Numbered from the stretch's first letter, positions 9,742-20,234 are shown. The stretch is 64,000 nucleotides of DNA from Protea cynaroides (GCA_028583415.1 CM053266.1:77449237-77513236); one strand, 5' to 3'. Numbers and translations: made by a program. The notes: generated from the sequence alone by a model not told the origin.

Positions 9742-10983
9742 ATGTCTGGACGTAGAGTAACCAGACAGAGCCGAAATGCTGTTCCACCACCACCACCTGT
9801 GGAGAAAACTAACCAGGAGAATATATATGTACCAGAAAACCGAGATCAGGCAAATCCTACAAACTAGCCACCTCCACCACCAGAGTTAGCAACAGTGGTG
9901 ATGAATTTATCACAGCAGCTGCAACAGATGCAACACGCACAGGCTCAAATGCAAGTTGCAATGGGAATTATGTTCCAAGCCGCACATGCTACACCCATGC
10001 AGACGGGACAAGCCAGTGCAGCATCGGTGGGTAACCACCCAACACCTCAAACACCTCAACCACCAGCTGCACAGATTCCAGTACCAGGTCCGGAAGCAGC
10101 TCAGGTTAACTATCAGTATCCACAACCCATGTTTGGGGCATACCCCCAAAATCAGCTGGATCACTCTCGACTGGTTGAGAGATTTCTGAAGATGAAGCCC
10201 AAGGAATTTAACGGTAAACCGTCGGATCCGTTATGGCCAGCACATTGGATCGACGAGATGGAGAAAAATTTCTTATGATGACTATCACTGAAGAAGAAAA
10301 AGTACTATGTGCCACCTTCATGCTAAAGGGTGACGCACATCATTGGTGGAAATCTACTATGGTTTACCTATTGACCAAGCACGCCCTACTGACTTGGGCT
10401 ATCTATAAAGAAGCGTTCTTTGAGAAGTATTTTTTCCGAAGCTTCAGAGATTCTATGGAGAAGGAATTCCTGAGTTTATATCAGGGACAAATGACCGTGG
10501 ATGCATATCAACAACGTTACGAAGAGCTGTATTTCTTTGCACCACTCAGTAAGTAGGAAGAAGACACTAAGACCCGTAGGTTTGTCACGGGACTGAGAGG
10601 AAGCATCAGAGAGCATGTTCTAGGCTTGGAAAAAATGATATATAATGAAGCTGTCCAAATTGCTCGAGTCATAGAATCGAGCCAGAAGGAAAGCTACTTT
10701 ACACAGAACAAAGGAATAAAAAGGCCAGCCGGAAATGCCTATAACGGAGGGAACAACAAGATGTTTAAACCCTTCCATGCTCAAGGCTTTACTACTGCAT
10801 CCAAGACTACCCCGGTAACGCAACAGCAACCAAAGCCAAATTCTGAGGGTCCGAGATGTTACAACTGCAATCAAGTGGGACATATGATAAGGGAGTGTCC
10901 TAAGCCCAAGAAGCAAGTACATCAAGGACGAGTATATGCTGTTACATCCGAGGATGCTGTCGCATCACCCGATGTGGTCACAG
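9742..10983 (+). pseudogene. Chr1 gag (broken)
   Basis: ATG at 9742 starts MSGRRVTRQ, a basic N-terminus shared with Chr4 (MAGRRVTRR). A stop occurs at 9865, a 1-bp frameshift at about 10265, and a stop at 10554. The conserved capsid region follows (SDPLWPAHWIDEME, LLTKHALLTWAIYKEAFFEKYF, SLYQGQMTVDAYQQRYEEL), then one CCHC zinc knuckle, CYNCNQVGHMIREC, near the end. An acceptor-like TTTTCAG/GC precedes the ATG by 24 nt. The frame ends at a predicted donor, CACAG/GTATGA. Confidence 0.9.
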
Positions 10984-11053
10984 GTATGACTAAAACCTTT
11001 TTAGTTGTAATTATATTGTATGAGCATGTAGACTAAGTAAAAATAAATCACAG
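10984..11053 (+). other. Predicted 70-nt gag-protease intron (Chr1)
   Basis: CACAG/GTATGACT starts and AAATCACAG/GTATCG ends a 70-nt T/A-rich segment with stops in the gag frame. Removal joins ACAG to GTATCG and makes Val-Thr-Gly-Ile-Val in one frame with protease. The same position and phase (1) appear in Chr3, Chr4 and Chr2. Confidence 0.7.
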
Positions 11054-12089
11054 GTATCGTACCTATAAATGGCGTACCTGCCAGAGTACCTGCGAGAAAA
11101 CCTTAGATGCAGCCTTGATACAACTTGAGATGGCAGACTTTGACGTCATCTTGGGAATGGATTGGTTAGCTCGACATTCTGCAAACTTATTATGCGCCGA
11201 AAAGAAGCTAACATTCAAAGACAAAGACGGAGCAGAATTCAGTTTTTCGGGAACCAAACTTCCCCGTAGACGCAAGCTTATACTCTCAGCACTGAAAGCT
11301 AAGAAGTGCCTTGAGAAGGGGGCAGTCGGGTATCTAGTATCAGTGGTCGACCTAACCAAGGAAGCACCACGACTGGAAGATATTGATGTAGTGCGGGACC
11401 ATCCCGACGTATTTTCGGAGGAACTACCAGGATTACCACCCGACCGAGCCACAGACTTTGTGATAGATCTTATACCCAGAGCCGCACCAGTATCAAAAGC
11501 ACCTTATAGAATGGCTCCTACTGAACTGAAGGAATTAAAAGTGCAACTACAAGAACTGCTGGACAAGGGTTATATTCGACCCAGGATATCACCATGGGGA
11601 GCACCGGTATTATTCGTAAAGAAGAAGGATGGTAGCGTTCGATTATGTATCGACTATCGGGAGTTGAATAAACTGACAATCAAGAATCGATACCCACTAC
11701 CTCGGATCGATGACTTGTTCGATCAGTTGCAAGGAGCAAAAGTATTTTTTAAGATCGATCTTCGGTTAGGTTATCATCAGTTGAAAGCTGTTTTTCCTAA
11801 AACAGCTTTCAGGACCAGATACGGACATTATGAGTTCTTGGTCATGTCTTTCGGATTAACAAACGCACCAGCAACTTTCATGGAACTTATGAACCGAGTT
11901 TTCCACGACATGTTGGATACGTCGGTTATAGTATTCATTGATGATATATTGGTATATTCCAAGGACAAAGAAACCCATATCAAGAACCTAAACGCCGCCC
12001 TACAGTGTTGAAGGAAAGAGAAGTTATATGCCAAATTTACCAAGTGTGAGTTTTGGCTAAGTGAAGTCGCCTTCCTAGGCCATGTAGTA
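11054..12089 (+). pseudogene. Chr1 protease-RT (truncated by gap)
   Basis: The protease end (FDVILGMDWLARHSANLL) is present, but compared with Chr3 about 165 bp holding the catalytic Asp-Ser-Gly is deleted just after 11095. RT follows: LFVKKKDGSVRLCIDYREL, the FIDDILVYSKD catalytic motif (both Asp kept) and MSFGLTNAP. A short indel removes the IKEGDI-like loop after YHQLK. A TGA at about 12009 ends the frame, and conserved sequence continues to the N gap. Confidence 0.9.
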
Positions 12090-12589
12090 NNNNNNNNNNN
12101 NNNNNNNNNNNNNNNNNNNNNNNNNNNNNNNNNNNNNNNNNNNNNNNNNNNNNNNNNNNNNNNNNNNNNNNNNNNNNNNNNNNNNNNNNNNNNNNNNNNN
12201 NNNNNNNNNNNNNNNNNNNNNNNNNNNNNNNNNNNNNNNNNNNNNNNNNNNNNNNNNNNNNNNNNNNNNNNNNNNNNNNNNNNNNNNNNNNNNNNNNNNN
12301 NNNNNNNNNNNNNNNNNNNNNNNNNNNNNNNNNNNNNNNNNNNNNNNNNNNNNNNNNNNNNNNNNNNNNNNNNNNNNNNNNNNNNNNNNNNNNNNNNNNN
12401 NNNNNNNNNNNNNNNNNNNNNNNNNNNNNNNNNNNNNNNNNNNNNNNNNNNNNNNNNNNNNNNNNNNNNNNNNNNNNNNNNNNNNNNNNNNNNNNNNNNN
12501 NNNNNNNNNNNNNNNNNNNNNNNNNNNNNNNNNNNNNNNNNNNNNNNNNNNNNNNNNNNNNNNNNNNNNNNNNNNNNNNNNNNNNNNNN
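12090..12589. other. Assembly gap, 500 N
   Basis: Exactly 500 N, a typical placeholder length. By comparison with Chr3, it should contain the rest of pol (about 2.2 kb) and about 1.8 kb of 3' LTR, so the true gap is probably at least 4 kb. Confidence 0.95.
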
Positions 12590-13023
12590 CGAATATTTTT
12601 AGTTGATGATGCAGGTTTAACTGTTGAAGACTATATTAACGCTCCAGAGTACGGGAACGTTGCAGCGATGGTAGCTGAAGATGAAGTGGATACACATGAC
12701 ATCTCTTGCGAGTGCAACTCATGTGTATTCGATTAGATTTTCAGTTTTATTTATTTGGATTATTAAAGACATGTATTTGATATTTATTTATTTATGTCTT
12801 AGTTGATATGGAATAATTTGTTATTTAAATATTGATATCACAATCGATTCTCAGTTCATTTTATTATAAGACTTCCGCTATTTGTTTTATTTACTCTGAT
12901 TATTTAGGTAGATGTATGGAGTGTAGATAACACGGATATAGCCTACTTGAGTTCCTGGTTGAACCGTTGGTTTGTTAGCCGTTCATCACACCATTCTGAA
13001 TAGTGCAGAATTGGGGTGTGACA
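12590..13023 (+). repeat. Chr1 3' LTR, last 434 bp
   Basis: Matches 6804-7237 of the 5' LTR base for base in length, with scattered substitutions (for example GTTGCAGCG against GTTGCAGTG). Ends TGTGACA, followed by the target duplication GTACA. Confidence 0.93.
12599..12736 (+). CDS. LTR microprotein frame (Chr1, 3' LTR copy)
   Basis: Second copy of the 46-codon frame at 6813-6950, still open and of the same length. The upstream part is hidden by the assembly gap. It differs by a few substitutions from the 5' copy. Confidence 0.45.
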   Translation, partial: LVDDAGLTVEDYINAPEYGNVAAMVAEDEVDTHDISCECNSCVFD

Positions 13024-13028
13024 GTACA

Positions 13029-14014
13029 GACCTGAATATACATCAAATTGCTTACTGCTGATGCATAAGGGATATTTTGCATTGCATGTTGTTTCAGATT
13101 AGTCTTCGAACATTGTTTCAGACTAAGTCTATCGTCTTTAACAAGAGGTGCTACACTTGATGAATATTGCTTCATCTTGAACCATTCCAAAACTTTGTCA
13201 ATATAACCCTTTTAGGACAGTCCTAAGGTCTTAAGAGACCTATCCATGTGAATCTCTATGCCTAAGACATAGGAGGCTTCACCCATATCATTTATGTCAA
13301 AGTTTTGGGTCACGAAATTTTTTTTTTAGTCTCGTGTAGCATCCCTAGATCATTGCTAGCTATAAGAATGCCATCCAAATATAACACTAGTATGGTGAAA
13401 CTAGTTCCCTTGATCTTTATGTAAATGCATTGATCAGCTCGATTCTCCACCAAATCTTAGGAAGTAATTGTGCTATTAAATTTCAAATACCACTATCGGG
13501 AAGCTTGTTTCAATCCATATATGGATCTCTTAAGCTTGCATACTAGATGATCACCTTTATTCGAATAAAAACCTTCAAGTTGATCCATGTAATCCTCATC
13601 AATCAGATCACCATTCAAAAATGCCATCTTGACATCCATCTGGTGCAGCTCAAGATCATAGTGAGCCACCAGTGCCATAATGATCCTTAAAGAATCTTTT
13701 CTAGACACGGACGAAAATGTTTCTTTATAATCAATGTTAGTCTTCTGATTATAACTTTCTGTCACAAGTTGAACCTTATATCTTTCAATATTGCCATGTG
13801 GGTCTCTTTTAGTTTTGAAAACCCATTTACACCCCACTGTAGAGGTGTCCTTAGGAAATTCTACAAGTTCCCATACTAGATTCTTTGACATAGATTCTAT
13901 TTCATCCTCTATGGCATCATGCCATAAAATGGTATCTATACAACCCATAGCCTGTGAAAATAATATCGGATCATCACTTATTCCAATATTAGTTTCACAG
14001 TTTTGGAGATACAC
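13029..14014 (-). pseudogene. Cop1 pol, reverse transcriptase part
   Basis: The minus-strand frame 14014-13493 holds the Copia RT N-terminal half: CKWVFKTKRDPHGNIERYK, the FSSVSRKDSLRIIMALVAH stretch and HQMDVKMAFLNGDL (first catalytic Asp). After a stop it continues with LVLYLDGILIASN near 13370-13330, where the usual YVDD is YLDG, so the last catalytic Asp is lost. The end (13190-13029) leads to the GTACA site where Chr1 cut the gene; RNase H resumes at 4967. Confidence 0.9.
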
Positions 14015-14015
14015 T

Positions 14016-15300
14016 TCATAATTTGAAGGGATTGTCGATTTTCTCTCTTGAGGATCTCCTTAAAACTTGTGGTTCAGGATTGGTTTCTTGATTTTGGGCC
14101 ACAGGTTTAAACGACAATTGATTCCTGATGTGGCGTATCTTGATGTGGTACTTCATCATGAGTTTGTGGTGTCTCATAAACCACAGATACCACTGGGAAA
14201 GGGATAAAACCCTGACCATTAGATGTAGAAGGGATTGCCGATACATCTTGTTCATTGAACTCAATGTTTCGACCATGTATACTCCCAATGTTGTCACCAT
14301 CCTCTAGAAACTTAGTAACTTTAGACTCTACAATGGTAAGACTATTGAGGGACAATAAAACTTATAATCCTTTGATATTTTAGAATAACCAATGAAATAT
14401 CCACTGACTGTTCTAGAGTCCAACTTCTAAAGATGTGGATTGTAGACTCTTATTTCGACTTGACAACCCCATATGCGAGTATGCTTCAAACTAGGTTTCC
14501 ATCAATTCCATAACTCAAAAGGAGTTTTGGGAACTGACTTGGATGGTATCCTATTCAAGATATATACCGCTGTTTTGAGAGCTTCACTCCACAATTTCAG
14601 AGGAAGATTAGAGTTACTAATCATACTCCTGACCATATCCATAAGTGTACAGTTCCTTCTTTCAGCAACACCATTTTGATCTGGAGATCTAGGCATGGTA
14701 TATTGTGGTACAATATCTTGCTCTTGAAGATACCATCCAAATGGGTAAGGTCTTTGACCATATTCTGTGGTTTTACCGTAGTATTCCCCTCCTCTATCTG
14801 ATCTCACGATCTTGATCACTTTTCCAGTCTGTTTTTCTACTTCTGTCTTGAAGTTCTTAAAGGCTTCTAATGCCTCATCTTTATGAACTAAAAGATAGAG
14901 ATACATGAATCTAGAATGGTCATCAATGAAGGAGATAAAGTATCTCTGACCATTCAGACAGGGAGTGGAAAATGGGCCACAGATATCTGTATGTATGATT
15001 TCTAGTAGTTCAGTTGACCTTTTGGCACCTTTCTTGGTTTTGTTAGCCTGCTTTCCCTTGATGCAGTCCATACATAACCACAGATCAGTGAAATCAAGAG
15101 TTTCAAGAATTCCATGATTCACTAATCCTTTGATTCTGTCACAGATTTGTGGTCACAACTGAGAGGATTTCTCGTTCACATTCATTCTCTTTATGCCAAT
15201 ATTGTTTACAGAGAGTAAACTACTTTCATATGTTGGATCTAGATTTAAGAGAAATGAACCATCAATCAAAGAACATGAACCGATGAATACATCAATTTTA
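14016..15300 (-). pseudogene. Cop1 integrase and integrase-RT linker
   Basis: The frame 15122-14502 (206 residues) carries the GAG-pre/zinc-binding end (CMDCIKGKQ), the catalytic core with HTDICGPF (Asp 1), IVRSDRGGEYYG (Asp 2) and NGVAERRN (Glu), and the VYILNRIPSK end. Frames at 14355-14016 cover the variable linker ending LRRSSREKI, typical just before Copia RT. Frameshifts separate the three pieces. The first His pair of the zinc finger lies in a damaged stretch around 15130-15300. Confidence 0.9.
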
Positions 15301-15307
15301 AAAATCC

Positions 15308-15961
15308 TTATTTTTGTACTAGAAAATTAAACACATAACCCAAAGGTGTTAATCTAGAAACAGAAATTAGATTCTTTACAAAAGATGGAACATAAACTGT
15401 TTCTCCTAAATCCAACACATATTCGGATTGTAATATCAATCTATAGACACTTATAACTTCCACTTGAGATTTCATCCGATTTCCTGAATGGATATGTCTC
15501 TCAGTTTCTTTCGGGAGTATTGTTTGCAGAAAGCCTTGCATGGTATTGGCCACATGGATTAATGATCTGAAATCAATCCACCAGTTATTTGAATGAGAAT
15601 CAACTAAATTTGATTCATAACAAACCAAAATTCTCTGAGCTGAGATGTCCCTCATGTGCATGATGTGGTTACACACATCATCCTTACCATTGTTACTTAA
15701 TGAGTCTGATTTTTCCATTAGAGTGCTTACTAACATCTTGTTTGAACTCACAAACTGAGCATCAATTGCTTTCATGTAGTCAATGACCTTCTTACATTCA
15801 GGAATTGATCCTTTAATGCTCTTGTCGATATTGTTCATGACAAGCATCAGGCTCAAGTGGTTAAACCGCTCCCACTTATCATAATGAGCAATTTGGACTA
15901 GCGTACTAGAATCCGTAAGAGCAGCGGGCTCTTCTATACAGAGCGTCATATCCAAATCCAT
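15308..15961 (-). pseudogene. Cop1 gag-protease with internal deletion
   Basis: 217 residues. The first half is UBN2-type Copia gag (YDKWERFNHLSLMLVMNNID, then DYMKAIDAQFVSSNK). At about residue 107 it jumps into the protease region (LVCYESNLVD...NNWWIDFRSLIHVANTMQGF). The zinc knuckle and the second half of gag are missing, and the protease Asp-Ser-Gly reads Asp-Phe-Arg. The end (NLISVSRLTPLGY) is normal. A damaged N-terminus may extend to the right of 15961. Confidence 0.85.
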
Positions 15962-16848
15962 GTACTCTAAGGTTAAATAAATCTTCTATTTTTAATCTGA
16001 ATAATTTTCCCTAATAAGCATTGGGAGACTAATCTGGTTATAAACTACAAACAACAATAAGGAAGTTTAGATTTATTGGCGTACAACTTTATACTGACAT
16101 CAACCCATGTCAATAATCAGTAACACACTAAAATTAATTATAATCTACCTGTAGGCTAAACTTATAATCAATTTTAGTATGTGAAACTTTACACTAAGTT
16201 GATTGACATCAAACTTAAGTGATAGACTGATGTATCTTACAAAATTACCTGTGGGCTAAGATTATAGTCTACATCTGTCTAGGTCTGTATTAATAAGACT
16301 ATAATGCTACACTACAATTCATAAGGTTGTTCCACACCTGTAGGCAGAAGAAGGCTCCCACTGTCATGCAGGTTCACATTCTACCTTATTCCATCTTCTC
16401 ATATAAGAAAAGAATATTTCCCTGTGGGGATAATATCTAGTCCCAATGCAAAAGATGTAATTTTCTGATGCCTACCACTAGAAGGGTATTTCATTCTTTT
16501 ATGACATCCTTAAATAAGCACTTATATGTTAAAAAATAAAACTAATTATTTCCTTGACTTTAACACAAAACTTTATTATATGGGAATATTTGTCATCTAT
16601 GAGATCTTGAAAAACACACTTATATGTGTTAAAAATAAACAAAAACATCATCTACACCCCATCAAAGATTGTTAACACACATATATGATGTTTTTGTTTT
16701 TTTGATTTTTAACACAACTTTATTATAAGGGCATTTTAGTCATTTACAGAATCTTTTAAACAACCATTCATAAGTGTTACATAAGCCTAATAATCTTAAA
16801 GAGTTCCTAATGGCTTATTCTTTACTTTATTTAACACTAATTTTTAAT

Positions 16849-17205
16849 GGCGTTTGTTACTGTCACTACAACAGTGACACAAACAACCTTACTGTATTCC
16901 TATATTTAGTGGCGTTTATTCTATAATGTCACTAAACAGTAAGATAAATCATTCTGTTATGAACATCTATATACAGTGGCGTTCTGTCTTTAAATGTCAC
17001 TAAAACAGTGCTTAATACATTCTGTTATTTTTATAGATACAGTGACGTTCTGTCTGTAAATGTCACTAAAAGAAAACTATATTTTTAGCGACGTTCAGAA
17101 CACACTGTCATAAAATACAGTCACTGTTCTTTAACTTTTAGCGACGCTCAGAACGAACTGTCATAAAAAGGGCAGTCACAGCAGTGACGTTCGGTTCTTA
17201 ACTAT
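16849..17205. repeat. Array of about six short inverted-repeat units
   Basis: Units of roughly 55-75 bp start AGTGGCGTT, AGTGACGTT or AGCGACGTT and end TGTCACTAAA or TGTCATAAAA. The first shows CACTACAACAGTGACAC. Such arrays occur near the ends of CACTA and MULE DNA transposons, but no transposase or end was found here. Confidence 0.6.
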
Positions 17206-17715
17206 AATTCTGTGATATATAATAAACACAATTTTAAAAAGTTAAATGTCAACCAACTGAATAACTGAATCACCTGGTTCAAAAGGCCTGGGTCAAACCA
17301 GAAACAAACCCAACCAAAAGGGTTCTTAGCGATTTAACCAATTCGGCCGAACCATAATGGGTCCATATCCGGGTTACAAATTGGTTCTTCGGATCAACTC
17401 ATATGGGTATTCGGGTCGGCACTCGAGTATCCATCTGGTCAGTCGGGTCATGGGTTGACCCGATCAAGCTATCTGGACCAGGTAATCCTTGATCCAGTTC
17501 GATTTCTTGAACCGAACCAAATAAACCCTAATTTATTTTAAAAATAACCAAAGATTCTATTAAATTTACAAAACATGCCATCCTTATGTTTCGATTCTTT
17601 TCTTCCTTCTCAAGTCACCGAAAACTCCAACGGCGCCAGGAACGTGCCGTAATATCCGACACTTCCCAGAGATCCAGCGGAAAACGCCGGCCACCGTCAG
17701 AACAGATTGAACGGC

Positions 17716-17717
<2 letters not shown>

Positions 17718-17801
<84 letters not shown>
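17718..17801. repeat. (GA)n microsatellite
   Basis: About 84 bp of AG repeats with one GGG interruption near 17757. The Ser-Leu and Arg-Glu frames across it are artefacts. Confidence 0.95.
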
Positions 17802-17803
<2 letters not shown>

Positions 17804-18074
17804 TTAAAAAAATCCCACGGCATTCTTGGAGTTTTGCTTGCGGCAGCCTGCTGGCTGTGCATGGCCGCAGCTAGCTGACCCTTGCGGGCTGGCCTGCTGC
17901 GCCTAGCGCGGCCGGCAGTCTGCGGCCATTCCATATGCTTGCAGAGCTGTATGCTCGGATCTCTGCGGGCGGTGCCTGCTCGCTGTTGGCGGGCCGAACC
18001 CAATAATAAAAATTATTTTATTCTTTTTGATGCTCCATAGCATCTGAGCATGGTGGACGGGAGGTGGAAACACC

Positions 18075-18086
18075 GCTCTGATACCA
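18075..18086 (-). other. Cop1 primer-binding site (tRNA-iMet)
   Basis: On the minus strand TGGTATCAGAGC, 3 bp inside the 5' LTR. Confidence 0.92.
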
Positions 18087-18089
18087 TAA

Positions 18090-18476
18090 TGTAAGAAAAC
18101 TACAATCCATATGTATGTCTATGCGGAATAAGTTTTGACATACCTATAGTGTAGGGATCTATTCCAGCCGGTGTCTGTCCAACTGATGTTGTCTTCTGAT
18201 GTACTCTGATATGCCTTGTTCCACAAACAAAAGAGAAAAAAGAGGGGAAGGATTTCTATGCACTGACTGTATTCCCAGACAGAGAACATGATGGAATTCT
18301 CAAATTTCTATCAGTGTGTACAAGACCCAACCCATTAGTATTTATAGACCAACTGTTTCCTTCCATCAAAGATGGACGGTGATCTGGGTGCCACATGTCT
18401 CTCAGATCCGACGCTCATAACTCTCCTAATAGGGGATACCTAAAATGGATAGTGGCATATGGGCCACTTACTCACA
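18090..18476 (-). repeat. Cop1 5' LTR
   Basis: 387 bp, pairs with 3535-3921, followed by the target duplication TCAAA at 18477-18481. Confidence 0.93.
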
Positions 18477-18481
18477 TCAAA

Positions 18482-19565
18482 GTCACATTCAATCCAAAGT
18501 TGAGTGACCCCCATCCCAATGGCTGGCCAAAAACTGCCCAAAATCCCACTTTGTAATTAGAGGAAATTCCAATTACTCAACAAAGCAAGACAAACATTAC
18601 CCGACGAGTCTCGCAGAACAACACCAGCTCTAGATCTCCTTGGATTGCCAATCATGCACCCATTAGTATTCTGCTTCATCTAGCCCCCAAAGGGCTTCAT
18701 CCAAACCATCTGCTGCACCCTCCACGGCATCCCAACCTGGGTTTTTAATTTAAGGCGGTTCCCCACACCCCACCTCCCCCGAAAAAAAAAATCTTCCATG
18801 TTTGCACCACACAAGGCATCTGCCCAGATAGATCGTGGAAACCATTTTCACAGATAAAATTAGGGAGGCCACTGAGACTGATTCCTCTTCAAAACATGTA
18901 CGATTCCTGCCATGCCATAGAACCCAATCCACTACAAGTAGCCTAGGCTCCCAAATATTCTTCAAAGTCACCACATGCTTCTTGCATTTCCAGTAGGAAA
19001 AAGGTGCTCAATGCTTGGAAAACCACATCCATGCATCTTGAAAATAGAAAGCACCCTACGCCAAACTGCTTGAGCAATCTCACAAGTAAAAAAATAAATG
19101 GTGGAAAGATTCTACATCCCAATTACATAAGTGGCATCGAGAACCAGGGAGACCTGATGCCGGGAAACCTTTTCATCCGTAGGAAACCTACTAGGGCACC
19201 ACCGCCACCCGAAAACTAAAATGTGAAGAGGAAGAGACTTACCCCACATGGTCTTAACCTAGGACATAGGAGGCGCACGATGCCTCAAGAGGCTCCAAGC
19301 CAAAGCCACAGAAAAAACAACATTCAAGGAGGTGTTCCAAATCAGCTTGTCATCCACGCCCGGAGACATTGGAATTCGACTAGCTTCCTTGAAAGTTTTT
19401 TTTAGTACAAGGAAGTGACTTACGGGAAAACCCAATTATCATCCACCAGAAAATTAGAAACCTTGAGGTTCATCCCCTTAAAAAACTGGGAATCCAGGCT
19501 AGACGCCTACATGATGGAATAATTCCCTAGCCACCGATCCCTCTAGAAGTCGATATGCTCCCTTT
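18482..19565 (-). pseudogene. L1-type LINE, zf-RVT and RNase H region
   Basis: Minus-strand translation in broken frames shows the RT-associated zinc-finger region of plant L1 elements: DDKLIWNTS...FSVALAWSLLRH, VKTMWGKSLP, then a heavily mutated Cys/His region ending CEIAQAVWRRVLS, followed by a WHGRNRTCFEEE block (18974-18750) and GVVLRDSSGNVCLA and LWIECDF of the RNase H domain up to the Cop1 junction. RT and endonuclease parts are absent, so the LINE is 5' truncated or was cut by Tat1. Many stops. The right edge is an estimate. Confidence 0.7.
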
Positions 19566-20214
19566 TGAAACCGTATCTCGCCCATCAACCATAAGTCGAC
19601 ACGTGTCTACCCACGTGGCATAGCGGGAGAATGACACGTGTAGGGAACAGTGTCACCTCCAGCTAGTTACCAAACAGTAAGAGGAACGACATGCAAGTCG
19701 GCATGTCCTAGGTCTCCAAGTCAGCAAAGCAGGTTAGAGGTACACTCCTACTACATCACGACATGGAGAGTTGGACTTGGCATGGACTCTCTGATAAGTT
19801 GATATGCACGAGCTACCTAGAAAGTCGGTAGCAGTGATTTGTCCTGATCATAGGATCTTCATCCTACGGTGACAAGGCGTGATCAGTTGAGAACCATCAG
19901 GAGAGTTAGACTCCTCATCAAATTCAACCACTGGGTAATGTGTTCGACTTAAACAGTGAGTACAACCTCTACATAAACACTCACAAATAATAGGATCCAA
20001 TCTTTACACTCATCACCATCCCCCTTGCTTTGAGAGAATACTCAGGAAACCCCATTCTCTTCGGAGCTTACATCTCTTCAGTAAGCTCCTGACTGTGCTC
20101 TGTGATTGACTTGACCGTTGAAGTGGATGTTAGACTACCTAGTCCATCCTCCGATAACATTCTCTATCTTACAGGTGGTAGGACACGTTAACTAACCCAA
20201 TTTCAATAACAACA
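19566..20214 (+). repeat. Tat1 5' LTR (probable)
   Basis: From TGAAACCGTATC to ...AATAACAACA. The start is a best guess from the TG and the end of LINE sequence; the end is set by the primer-site region. It includes ACACGTG words (19599-19640) and a CTACATAAAC TATA-like word near 19971. No second copy in the window to confirm. Confidence 0.5.
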
Positions 20215-20215
20215 G

Positions 20216-20234
20216 TTTAACGCCCACTGTGGGG
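20216..20234 (+). other. Tat1 primer-site region
   Basis: Reads TTTAACGCCCACTGTGGGG. Related Tat elements usually have TTTGGCGCCCACCGTGGGG here, so two Gs may have become As. Recognised from memory. Confidence 0.55.

Larger units (their letters stand above)
4973..13023 (+). mobile_element. Chr1: Ty3/Gypsy chromovirus (Tekay-like), in Cop1
   Basis: The element begins TGTAAGACCC and ends GGGGTGTGACA, with target duplication GTACA at 4968-4972 and 13024-13028. It has a 2265-bp 5' LTR, a tRNA-Met primer site, an antisense gene (8795-7512), gag, a short intron, protease-RT, then an assembly gap and the last 434 bp of the 3' LTR. Protease-RT order and close similarity to Chr3 and Chr4, whose pol ends in a chromodomain-like region, place it with the chromoviruses. 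RNase H, integrase and about 1.8 kb of LTR must be missing in the gap. Confidence 0.95.
15962..18074 (-). other. Cop1 unusually long leader, no gene
   Basis: About 2.1 kb lie between the primer site and gag; Copia leaders are usually under a few hundred bases. The stretch holds repeats of the ATTTTAGTATGTGAAACTT type (16050-16260), runs of AACACAAAACTTTATTAT (16560-16740), a short-inverted-repeat array (16849-17205), GGTC/GACC-rich sequence (17280-17520), a GA microsatellite and a GC-rich patch (17820-18000). It could be an insertion, an intron, or captured DNA. No coding domain was seen. Confidence 0.5.
3535..18476 (-). mobile_element. Cop1: Ty1/Copia retrotransposon, nested and decayed
   Basis: Two 387-bp LTRs (3535-3921 and 18090-18476) are about 93% alike by eye, begin TGTAAG and end CA. 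The 5-bp target duplication TCAAA flanks them at 3530-3534 and 18477-18481. The minus-strand order from right to left is LTR, tRNA-Met primer site, a 2.1-kb leader, gag-protease, integrase, RT, RNase H, polypurine tract, LTR. That domain order (integrase before RT) defines Copia. Chr1 sits inside it at 4973-13023. Without Chr1 the element is about 6.9 kb. All coding parts have stops or deletions. It inserted into a LINE. Confidence 0.95.

Noticed and set aside
13024..13190. Frame crossing the Chr1/Cop1 joint
   Set aside because: Its last part is the LTR end of Chr1; the Cop1 part belongs to RT.
17584..18003. Ser-Leu / Arg-Glu repeat frames on both strands
   Set aside because: They run through the (GA)n tract; no domain, and flanking parts are not shared with any copy.
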